64,000 nucleotides of DNA from NCBI GenBank assembly GCA_016350165.1, contig CP066225.1, positions 372,001 to 436,000 on the forward strand. Reading direction: 5' to 3'. The notes beneath the pieces were generated by a model. The model saw only the letters and a list, made by a program, of their open reading frames with translations. It was not told the origin of the DNA and ran no database searches. The position numbers and the translations under genes are program-made. Positions 56,787 through 64,000 of the stretch are shown in pieces (within the stretch, counting starts at the first letter, position 1; each line of letters opens with the position of its first letter). Source of the stretch: Planctomycetota bacterium (GTDB lineage: Bacteria; Planctomycetota; Phycisphaerae; Phycisphaerales; Phycisphaeraceae).

Positions 56787-57776
56787 ATGGTGCAAGAGAT
56801 TTTAGATAAGCCGGTCAGCGCATATATGCACGAAGTCAAAACGGTCGTGCGTGCCAATGGTACGGTCAAGAGTGCAATCGAACGTCTTCGTGAAGAAAAG
56901 GTCGATCAGGTCATCACATATCTGTACGTGGTCGATAACTGGGAAAAACGGCGACTTGTCGGCGTGCTACCCACACGTCGCCTGCTGCTTGCGGATTCAG
57001 ACGACATGCTGCTCGGTGATCTGATGGTTTCAGATGTGCAGGTGCTTGATAAAAATGTCACGATGGGTGAAGCACTTCGTATGTTTGATGCGCACAAATA
57101 TCTAGCTTTGCCTGTGGTCAATCACGATGGCGAATTTCTCGGCGCAATTGATGTAGGCGTGTTCATGGATGAAGTGGGCGATCTTGATCGAATGGAACGA
57201 TTGCAGGAAAGCTTCCAGATCATTGGTATGCGTGTGCAACAGGTTGAGCAGAGTAATGTACTCAGAGGTTATGGTCTTCGTATGCCCTGGCTCTTCGTCA
57301 ACATCGCTGGCGGCTTGATCTGTGCAGCCATTGCAACAGTCTTCTCAGAAGTACTCGATAATGTCGTTGTACTCGCAGCATTTATTCCACTTGTACTGGC
57401 ACTGAATGAAAGCATCTCGATTCAATCACTCACGATCAGTTTGCAACAAATTGGCGGCATGAAAGAAACTTTACAGCGGTTGATTAGAGAGTTTATCAAA
57501 GAATGGAAAACCGCTGGTATGCTCGCGATCACAAGCGGCTTAGTCGTGGGAATCGCAAGTGTATTTTGGCCTGGACATTTGTGGCCGCCACTTGTGATCG
57601 GCGGCAGCATTTTATTGAGCATGGTCGTTAGCGCGATCTATGGCCTAATGGTTCCCAAAATTTTACATGCATTACGTCTTGATCCCAAAGTCGCAGCTGG
57701 CCCCGTTGTACTCATGATGGCTGACGTAACAACCCTCATCGTTTACCTCGGATTCGGCACACTTATTCTTCTCTAA
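56787..57776 (+). CDS. mgtE: MgtE-type magnesium transporter lacking the N domain
   Basis: About 329 residues: two CBS domains (about 10-130; AYMHEVKTVVRANGT and VSDVQVLDKNVTMGEALRMF) followed by five membrane helices (from about 165) with the family's LNESISIQSLTISLQQIGG loop and LDPKVAAGPVVLMMADVTTL, the ion path region. The usual N-terminal superhelical domain, about 120 residues, is missing, so length is well under the family's 450. The start ATG 56787 has AGGG upstream. No M-box riboswitch was recognised. Confidence 0.88.
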   Translation: MVQEILDKPVSAYMHEVKTVVRANGTVKSAIERLREEKVDQVITYLYVVDNWEKRRLVGVLPTRRLLLADSDDMLLGDLMVSDVQVLDKNVTMGEALRMFDAHKYLALPVVNHDGEFLGAIDVGVFMDEVGDLDRMERLQESFQIIGMRVQQVEQSNVLRGYGLRMPWLFVNIAGGLICAAIATVFSEVLDNVVVLAAFIPLVLALNESISIQSLTISLQQIGGMKETLQRLIREFIKEWKTAGMLAITSGLVVGIASVFWPGHLWPPLVIGGSILLSMVVSAIYGLMVPKILHALRLDPKVAAGPVVLMMADVTTLIVYLGFGTLILL

Positions 57777-58234
57777 AACATCACAGTTAAAAAGGGGCAC
57801 TGAGGCCCCATGTGGCGGAACGTGTAAAGATATGATGAATTAGACAAAGCAGCAGCGTTCCCACCACCTTTATGTCTATATAAATTCAAAATCAGTACAG
57901 TTAGAATACGAGTTGATATTAATTTATATCCAGCGCACTATCGCATAAAAATAGAAGGACCCGAAAGGTAAGCATACCTCCCGGATCCAAGGGCAAAATA
58001 CTTTATATGATTTTAATATTTAACAAATAAACGTTGTTTAGATCGTAAAGTTCATACACTAAAATTCACCTTGATACACAGGTACATCAACACCATCAAG
58101 ACGATGATATTCCCACGGATTATTACTACATTTCACAGGTATTATGTCCCTGCTCATACAATAAGACGCTCTCCAACGGAAGAGTTGCATAGCAATTAGA
58201 AATTTTCTTATTTTTTATTTCTACGATCAAAAGA
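57777..58234. other. non-coding stretch after mgtE
   Basis: No gene. Contains a small GC-rich hairpin (57796-57811, GGGGC / GCCCC) just after mgtE, without a U-run, and a larger imperfect one (57957-57970 with 57975-57988). The second could terminate the minus-strand gene ending at 58235 but is distant. Confidence 0.45.
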
Positions 58235-59110
58235 TCATAGACCCAGAGTGGTTTTCAGCTTCAGTGGCACGCGTATCAACTGTGAATTGTCATAAAACTC
58301 AAACTCAAATGTAGCATTCGTTAACCTATCGGTTAGTAGATATTCAAACACCGTTCGATCTAGCAGGTTTGTCATCGAATTACGAGAACCAGTAATATCC
58401 TTGCCTTGACTGTTCAGAATTCGTACCGATGCGATATTATCCGCAATATTTCGAGGCACTGAGAACGCAACCACTTGTCGTGTATTCCCCCACGCTACTG
58501 GCTTCACATCCGTAATACGCAACTCATATTTCTTCAAATCAAAAACGGGACCTGGCTTAATCGGCACATTCGTAAATGTCTCTTTACGTGAGCCTGATGC
58601 CAAACGCAAAGCTAGCATCGCATTGATATCGATCTCTGTTGCATCCTTGGCAGGTCGATCAGGCGAATAAAAATCCAAAACCAAATGACGACCATCTTCT
58701 GAAATATCTGCACGCGACTGTATTACCGACTGCAACACCATCAACTGATTCCCCTCAATGCTCGGCATCCGTTTATACGAAGCCAGCAAATCACTCCCCT
58801 TATTATCAGCAAATTTAGTGATCGTGGAATTCTGCGGATCAAACTCAATAATCCTGTAATCCGTATCTTCACATGTCATGATCGCTGTAATGCGCGTGCC
58901 TGCATTTTCAAAAATAATCTCGAACGGAAACTTCTCCAAAGGCACGTTCTTCGTAATCGCCAACTCCACTACCTGTGTACTCACAGGCACCTGATTCGGC
59001 TCCTCATTCACTTGCTGCGCGCGTGCAGTGATCGTCAAAAACAACACCGCAGCATAAGCAATGCTAAGCACCCCAAGCGTAAATCTATGTGAAAGAATCG
59101 AAACCATCAT
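58235..59110 (-). CDS. exported protein of unknown function
   Basis: About 291 residues with an N-terminal signal (ending ARA) and a mature part that is beta-rich, about 260 residues. I recognise no family. Segments such as FPFEIIFENAGTRITAIMTC and VVAFSVPRNIADNIASVRIL give no motif. ATG 59110 is chosen over ATG 59107 and the GTG at 59116; none has a clear ribosome site. Composition is ordinary for the window. Confidence 0.6.
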   Translation of the reverse strand: MMVSILSHRFTLGVLSIAYAAVLFLTITARAQQVNEEPNQVPVSTQVVELAITKNVPLEKFPFEIIFENAGTRITAIMTCEDTDYRIIEFDPQNSTITKFADNKGSDLLASYKRMPSIEGNQLMVLQSVIQSRADISEDGRHLVLDFYSPDRPAKDATEIDINAMLALRLASGSRKETFTNVPIKPGPVFDLKKYELRITDVKPVAWGNTRQVVAFSVPRNIADNIASVRILNSQGKDITGSRNSMTNLLDRTVFEYLLTDRLTNATFEFEFYDNSQLIRVPLKLKTTLGL

Positions 59111-59207
59111 GAACACTCAACCATGAGTAATGTTGATGCGTAATTGTAGATGTCCGATACGTGTAAGAAAGATCTATACGGGAAGATCGGAAGTTATTGG
59201 GAAGTAA

Positions 59208-59239
59208 AAAAGCCCAGACCTTTTACAGTCTGAGCTTTT
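59208..59239 (-). terminator. intrinsic terminator of fumC
   Basis: 12-bp stem with one mismatch (AAAAGCCCAGAC / GTCTGAGCTTTT), 8-nt loop, and TTTTTT on the minus strand. Confidence 0.88.
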
Positions 59240-59263
59240 ATTTTTATTCGGACTAATCAAAGA

Positions 59264-60676
59264 TTAGCTTGGGCGAGTCATCTTGTCTGGATCGAGGAGC
59301 TCTGCGAGCTTCGCTGGCTCAACAAGCTTCTGCTCTGTCGCGAGTTGGCGGATGGTCTTACCTTCCTTGAATGCCTGCTTAGCGAGAGCTGCTGCTGGGT
59401 CGTAGCCAATTTCAGGTGCGAGTGAAGTGCACATCATCAGTGACTGGTCGATCAACTCGGTGCAACGATCTTCATTAACTTCAAGACCCTTGAGGAGTTT
59501 GTCCACGAAGACAGTTGATACGTTAGCAAGCAATTCAATTGACTGCATGAACGCATCGATCATTACTGGCATTGCAACGTTGAGTTCGAAGATTGAACCA
59601 ACACCGCCAAGTGCTGAAGCGTTGACCGCAGCATCGTTACCAATCACGCGGCAAGCAACCTGCATCATCGATTCACAGATAACTGGATTAACCTTACCAG
59701 GCATGATGGATGAACCAGGCTGAATTGCTGGCAACGAAAGTTCAAAGATAGAACAACGTGGGCCTGAACCAAGATGACGAATATCGTTAGCAATCTTCGT
59801 GAATGAAGTTGCAATCGTCTTCAGGTGACCATGTGCTGAAACGAAGGAATCCTTCGCTGCCTGTGCTTCACAGTGATCCTTAGCTTCAACGAATTCAACG
59901 CCGAGCTTAGCGGACAGTGCTGCACAAACCTTCTTAGCAAAATCTGGGTGAGTGTTGATACCTGTACCAACTGCTGTACCACCGATTGGCATGTTCACAA
60001 GCATTTCTTTCAATGCCCATGTTGCGCGATCAATGCCGAGTTCTACTTGGCGTGCATAACCAGCAAACACTTGGCCAACACGAATCGGTGTTGCGTCCAT
60101 CAAGTGTGTGCGGCCGATCTTCACGATCGCGTCCCATGCCTTCGCCTTTGCATCCAATTCAGCGTGCAAATACTTCAGTGCAGGAATCAACTTGCTGTTG
60201 AGAGCCATCGCACCAGCGATGTGCATGCCTGTAGGAAATGTGTCATTTGATGACTGACCCATGTTGACGTGGTCGTTCGGGTGAACTGCACCTTCTTGAC
60301 CTTTAGCACCAACACCAAAGCCAAGCTTCTCGTTAGCAATGTTTGCGATAACTTCATTGCCGTTCATGTTCGTTGATGTACCAGAACCAGTCTGATAAAT
60401 GTCAACTGGGAAGTGCTTGTCAAACTTACCGTCAGCAACTTCGTTCGCTGATTCGATGATCACATCAGCGATCTTCGCATCCAAGCGGCCAAGCTCTTTG
60501 TTCGCCTGAGCACAAGCAGCTTTAAGGTGGCCAAACGCATGGATGACGTCGGCAGGGACAGGCAAGTTCGCGATGGGGAAGTTGTCAACAGCACGTGCAG
60601 TTGAAGCACCGTAAAGTGCGTCTGCAGGAACTGTCATTTCGCCCATGGAGTCTTTTTCGATACGTGTTTCACTCAT
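59264..60676 (-). CDS. fumC: fumarate hydratase, class II
   Basis: Interconverts fumarate and malate in the TCA cycle, oxygen-stable tetramer. 470 residues. Family blocks: TGSGTSTNMNGNEVIAN, HPNDHVNMGQSSNDTFPTGM, GRTHLMDATPIRVGQ and the signature GSSIMPGKVNPVICE (superfamily GSxxMPxKxNP). AAGGTGA lies about 10 nt before ATG 60676; the frame to 60721 is extra. Monocistronic. Confidence 0.96.
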   Translation of the reverse strand: MSETRIEKDSMGEMTVPADALYGASTARAVDNFPIANLPVPADVIHAFGHLKAACAQANKELGRLDAKIADVIIESANEVADGKFDKHFPVDIYQTGSGTSTNMNGNEVIANIANEKLGFGVGAKGQEGAVHPNDHVNMGQSSNDTFPTGMHIAGAMALNSKLIPALKYLHAELDAKAKAWDAIVKIGRTHLMDATPIRVGQVFAGYARQVELGIDRATWALKEMLVNMPIGGTAVGTGINTHPDFAKKVCAALSAKLGVEFVEAKDHCEAQAAKDSFVSAHGHLKTIATSFTKIANDIRHLGSGPRCSIFELSLPAIQPGSSIMPGKVNPVICESMMQVACRVIGNDAAVNASALGGVGSIFELNVAMPVMIDAFMQSIELLANVSTVFVDKLLKGLEVNEDRCTELIDQSLMMCTSLAPEIGYDPAAALAKQAFKEGKTIRQLATEQKLVEPAKLAELLDPDKMTRPS

Positions 60677-60763
60677 GGCTGAGATCACCTTCAATAGAAG
60701 TTTTACTGGGGAATACGACACACCAATAAAGACTCATTGGTATGTAGATAAAGAAGGTACAAA

Positions 60764-60800
60764 ACAAGGCCCCAACTTGCAATTTTGATGGGGCCCTTGT
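60764..60800 (-). terminator. likely terminator of the coiled-coil protein gene
   Basis: Stem ACAAGGCCCC / GGGGCCCTTGT with a small bulge and a U-rich tail on the minus strand, about 85 nt after the stop. Confidence 0.65.
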
Positions 60801-60884
60801 ACTCGTTGTTAATCCAATTTTAGTCACTTGCTGACGCAGCGTCTTGGCAACAAAATTTCTTCAAAAACGCCCTTATACGCTGAT

Positions 60885-63287
60885 TTATGCCGCTTTTTCG
60901 ATATCTTCATCATCAGCAACCACTTCGCCCATCTCGCCAGACGAAACGCCCATTTCAGCAGACGGACCTACCGGAGACTTCGGCGTATGAACAATGATCT
61001 GTTGAGGTGACTCATCGTCGTCTGATTCCACAGGCACGATCCTCGCCGCCAAACCATCATCATCCAAATCCTCAATCGTCTCTGCCTGTGCCGCTGGAAC
61101 TGTCACCTCCCCCTGTTCTGTCATTTCAACATGCAGTTCAGGCTCCTGAATCATCGTCGTCATCTTCTCATGCATCGTGTGAGCCGCGTCGCTCACTTCA
61201 CTACGCATCGGTGCCAGCGAACTCTGAATCTCAGCTTCCAACTGTTCCAACTGCGTACGCAGGAAGTCTTGTGCACTATGTACCGCATCCGTAATGCGTG
61301 GCTCCAAATTCGCAATGCGATGACTGATCTGTTTTTCAACCATATCCATCAACGACTGAGCACCTTGTTGCATCTCCGAAACACGATCACGCAACTGAGT
61401 TTCCGTTTCTTCCAACTGCTTGTTCGCCGCTGGCTTCACTGATTGCAACTTACGTGTGATATGCTTCTCAACCAAGTCGGTCATTGCAGTAATCGACTTC
61501 TTCTGTTCAGACAACTTCGTTTCCATGCGTGTCTTCGCAGTATCAGCCGCATCATCCGCGCGATGATTAAACTCAGCAACCTGATTCGCCATCTGCTTAA
61601 CCAAAGGTTCGATCATGCTTTCCGCTTCAACACGGAACCGCTCCGCCGCCTGCTCAATCTTCGAAGAAACCTGTGAATGAATTCTTTCAGCCACTGCATC
61701 CGCTTCACCATTCGCACTCTCAGAATACTTCGCGAGTTCTTCACGGAAACGTGCTTGCAAACTATCGGTCACACTTTCAATTCTCGAATCAGTCTTATCC
61801 AATTGTGCCTTGAATGATGATTCAAGTGCTTCCATCTTCTCAGTTGCCTTACTTGTCGCAGCATCTGCCTTCTGATCAACAGTCGCCTGCAGCAATGTAA
61901 CTGCTGCCGCTGCATGTTTATCCGCCCTGCTTCGCATACCTGAAAGTTTATCTTCCAACTGCGAAACAAAGTGTTTACGTGAACGGTCAAAGTGTTTATC
62001 AATTTCATCCTGACTATGTGTCAGTGCTTTATCCAACGAAGCAGTCGCATCTGCTAACTTATGATTAGACTGATCTTCAATCGCTGCCTGAAGCATATTT
62101 TCCTTCTCAGCAAGCAAGCCGCTCAGTTTCTCATGCGTACTGTTAATCAACATTTCCAGTTCACTTGAACGTGATGCAAACGTTTCTTCCTGCGACGCAA
62201 TCATCTCTTCAGATTTAGCGACATACGCAGTTTCATGCTGCTCTAAACGCTCATTAAACTGCTCGTCAATTTGGCCAACAAAGTTATCGACGATCCCCTT
62301 CGCATGTTCATCAACATGGTCATAAGCCGACTGTAACTTCTCATACACTGGCAACATCAATTCTTCAGCATCAAGCTTCGAACGATCAAAGATCGCGTCA
62401 AGCTCACGCTTCACACCTTCAAACATCGGGTCAAGCTTCGATGCATACTCATTAAACTGTTCGTCCAGTTTCTCCTGCATCGGCTCAGTCAGTTCATCGA
62501 CCTTCGTTGCAGCTGCTTCAAAAGCTGATTCGAGCAATTGGTTATAATTATTCAGTGCTTCGCCGGTCGCATCGGTAATCATCTGCTTCGTACGATCAGC
62601 TTCATCACGCATATACGCAGCTGACTGTTCGATCTGTGATTCTATATTCACAGTCGCATCATTGAACTTCGACGCAATCGTCTGCGTTTGCTGACGTGCT
62701 GCCATGACCGTTTGATTGATATGCGAATCAATTCCCTCAGACGCTGCCTTCACCTCAGACTGCAGCTTCTGCATATTCCCAGTCAGATTTTCTTCCGTAT
62801 CACGTAATTGCATAATCCGCGCATCAATACGCGAATTGATCTTTTCTAATTTTTCTGTTGCGGAACCCAAAGCACGATCAGCCGAAGAATGAATCTGTCT
62901 ACTGATACGAGCCACGTCCTGATCGATATTCTGTGCGCGATCAACCTGTTTCTCAACACGACCAGCCATCTGTGCAATGGACTGCTCCAGACGTGTAATT
63001 TTTTCCATACGTTTCTGTTCACGTACTTCGGCCTGCTGCAGCTTCGCAAAACGGCTATTCACCGCTTCATCCAAAGCATTAATATGCACTGCCAACTTTG
63101 CCACACCATCCGCAGCCGGGTTCACACCCGTCGTCGCTGTCTTTGCTTCACAATCCTTCACCGTCCGTATCAAACGGAACCGTTCTTCCCGCGCCCGCTC
63201 AAGGATTGAATTAAGCTCTGCCATCATTCCCGCGACGGCTGCTTGATCTAGCTGATTATGACTGGCGTTATTCGTTATCGTTTCCAT
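60885..63287 (-). CDS. long coiled-coil protein of unknown function
   Basis: About 800 residues from ATG 63287. No signal peptide or membrane helix. From about 20 to 720 it is nearly continuous heptad-rich, Glu/Lys/Gln/Ala helix with repeated Met-Glu and Ala-Glu runs, resembling apolipoprotein- or chemoreceptor-like coiled coils without their signature hairpin. The C-terminal 90 residues are acidic and disordered (EIQSSLAPMRSE onward, ending in DDEDIEKAA). Possible roles are a cytoskeletal or chromosome-organising filament, but I cannot name one. AGAAGG upstream fits the start. Divergent from the antiporter gene. Confidence 0.72.
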   Translation of the reverse strand: METITNNASHNQLDQAAVAGMMAELNSILERAREERFRLIRTVKDCEAKTATTGVNPAADGVAKLAVHINALDEAVNSRFAKLQQAEVREQKRMEKITRLEQSIAQMAGRVEKQVDRAQNIDQDVARISRQIHSSADRALGSATEKLEKINSRIDARIMQLRDTEENLTGNMQKLQSEVKAASEGIDSHINQTVMAARQQTQTIASKFNDATVNIESQIEQSAAYMRDEADRTKQMITDATGEALNNYNQLLESAFEAAATKVDELTEPMQEKLDEQFNEYASKLDPMFEGVKRELDAIFDRSKLDAEELMLPVYEKLQSAYDHVDEHAKGIVDNFVGQIDEQFNERLEQHETAYVAKSEEMIASQEETFASRSSELEMLINSTHEKLSGLLAEKENMLQAAIEDQSNHKLADATASLDKALTHSQDEIDKHFDRSRKHFVSQLEDKLSGMRSRADKHAAAAVTLLQATVDQKADAATSKATEKMEALESSFKAQLDKTDSRIESVTDSLQARFREELAKYSESANGEADAVAERIHSQVSSKIEQAAERFRVEAESMIEPLVKQMANQVAEFNHRADDAADTAKTRMETKLSEQKKSITAMTDLVEKHITRKLQSVKPAANKQLEETETQLRDRVSEMQQGAQSLMDMVEKQISHRIANLEPRITDAVHSAQDFLRTQLEQLEAEIQSSLAPMRSEVSDAAHTMHEKMTTMIQEPELHVEMTEQGEVTVPAAQAETIEDLDDDGLAARIVPVESDDDESPQQIIVHTPKSPVGPSAEMGVSSGEMGEVVADDEDIEKAA

Positions 63288-63628
63288 TGTTGCCACGCCT
63301 TCTCTCCGTATTTTGATCTCTATCCCTGTGAGTGCTTCCAATTTCATACACAAGCGAAAAACAATTGGAAGGCCCAAAAAGCGGAAACTTCCAAGCGGCT
63401 TTTAAATACCCACACTTAGGAGCGCACCTAGGTTGGCTTCCAAGGGGTGTATCGTCTGTATCAAATAGAGTGATAAGTTCGAATGTGACTTTTTCCCGTT
63501 TTCGTTTTTATCCGGACCTTGCAAAAAATTAAAAGTCACACGAAATCTTCTCCGTCTGATAAAATCTCTCCATCTCATGACGATTTTCGTCATCTAAGCC
63601 TGTTTCGATACCTTTTCAGGAGCTTTCG

Positions 63629-64000
63629 GTGGGAATGAACTTCTTCGAAATCACAGCCATTCTGATCAGCCTGGTCGCGGTCCTCGCCTACATCAACGCC
63701 AAAATTCTCAAACTCCCCGCCACCATCGGGCTCATGCTCCTCGCTCTGCTCTTCTCGCTCGGCCTCTTCGCCTACGAAAAGCTCGGCCCCGCAGGTCACG
63801 ACCTCGAACTTTGGATCAGCAACCTTCTGGGCCAAATCGATTTCAATAAAACCCTCTTGCAAGGCATGCTCGGGTACTTGCTCTTCGCAGGCGCACTTCA
63901 CGTGAACCTCAACGACCTCAAACAGCAACGCTGGGTCATTGCTCTACTCGCAACCATCGGCGTCCTCACGACTACCGCCATCGTTGGCACCGTCATTTAC
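63629..64000 (+). CDS. Na+/H+ antiporter of the CPA1 type, 3' end missing
   Basis: Cation/proton antiporter in the inner membrane. The frame is open to the window edge, showing 124 residues: helix 1 (ILISLVAVLAYINAKIL), KLPATIGLMLLALLFSLGLF as helix 2, and LLQGMLGYLLFAGALHVNLN with the conserved FAGALHVN block typical of NhaP-like proteins, then LLATIGVLTTTAIVG. The start is set at GTG 63629 by AGGAG 6 nt upstream; ATG 63635 is only two codons later. Family is clear; the rest is cut off. Confidence 0.85.
   Translation, partial: MGMNFFEITAILISLVAVLAYINAKILKLPATIGLMLLALLFSLGLFAYEKLGPAGHDLELWISNLLGQIDFNKTLLQGMLGYLLFAGALHVNLNDLKQQRWVIALLATIGVLTTTAIVGTVIY

Overview
The window looks like a chromosomal segment of a Gram-negative planctomycete, most likely class Phycisphaerae. 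The clues are a type II secretion-style prepilin of the planctomycete kind, five exported proteins ending in PEP-CTERM-type sorting tails (both the classical PEP form and the PTP form common in Phycisphaerae), an outer-membrane LptF/LptG pair, lipoproteins, and an intergenic array of degenerate hairpins of a style I associate with planctomycetes. The taxonomic call is inference. I see no rRNA, tRNA, insertion sequence, integrase, phage gene or CRISPR array.

Layout. 1-5.4 kb: the end of aroA, an MsbA-like ABC exporter, a prepilin-like protein and two small lipoproteins. 5.6-16 kb: respiratory complex I genes, with nuoG alone on the minus strand, a TetR regulator, then nuoJ-K-L-M-N on the plus strand. 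16-17.8 kb: a second TetR gene divergent from a secreted protein with two YHS domains, with two copies of an operator-like sequence between them. 18.3-22.8 kb: three exported proteins with C-terminal sorting tails (one a putative zinc metallopeptidase) and a small membrane protein. 23-26.5 kb: a HAD phosphatase and feoAB behind a promoter overlapped by a Fur-like palindrome. 26.7-31.3 kb: a large exported TPR protein, trpA and small unknown genes. 31.4-38.7 kb: envelope genes (GT39-type glycosyltransferase, lptG, lptF, a CapD/WbpM-type dehydratase) with rph. 38.9-44.6 kb: a PilZ protein, the hairpin array, tatD, a YyaL/SSP411-type thioredoxin protein and a lipoprotein nuclease. 44.8-47.6 kb: a VOC protein and a tandem pair of paralogous PEP-CTERM proteins. 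48.4-57.8 kb: housekeeping genes (ilvC, an EEP-family hydrolase, a PlsC-type acyltransferase, pgl, zwf, mnmG and an mgtE without its N domain). 58.2-64 kb: an exported unknown, fumC, an 830-codon coiled-coil frame and the start of a CPA1-type Na+/H+ antiporter that runs off the window.

Functional links. nuoG and nuoJ-N encode one electron-input subunit and most of the membrane arm of complex I; the remaining subunits must lie elsewhere. zwf and pgl are adjacent and supply the first two steps of the oxidative pentose phosphate pathway. feoA and feoB form an iron(II) uptake unit. The ABC exporter, LptF/LptG, GT39 and CapD-like enzyme all serve envelope glycolipid or polysaccharide work.

Many transcription units end in clear intrinsic terminators, 17 of which are listed. 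Shine-Dalgarno sequences are clear for most exported proteins and several enzymes but weak or missing before the nuo genes. I found no obvious new defence or mobile system. The items most worth a second look are the hairpin array near 39.6 kb, the GCGC-rich intergenic repeat pair near 19.9 and 48.1 kb, the TetR/YHS divergon, and the duplicated PEP-CTERM genes with a conserved upstream box.
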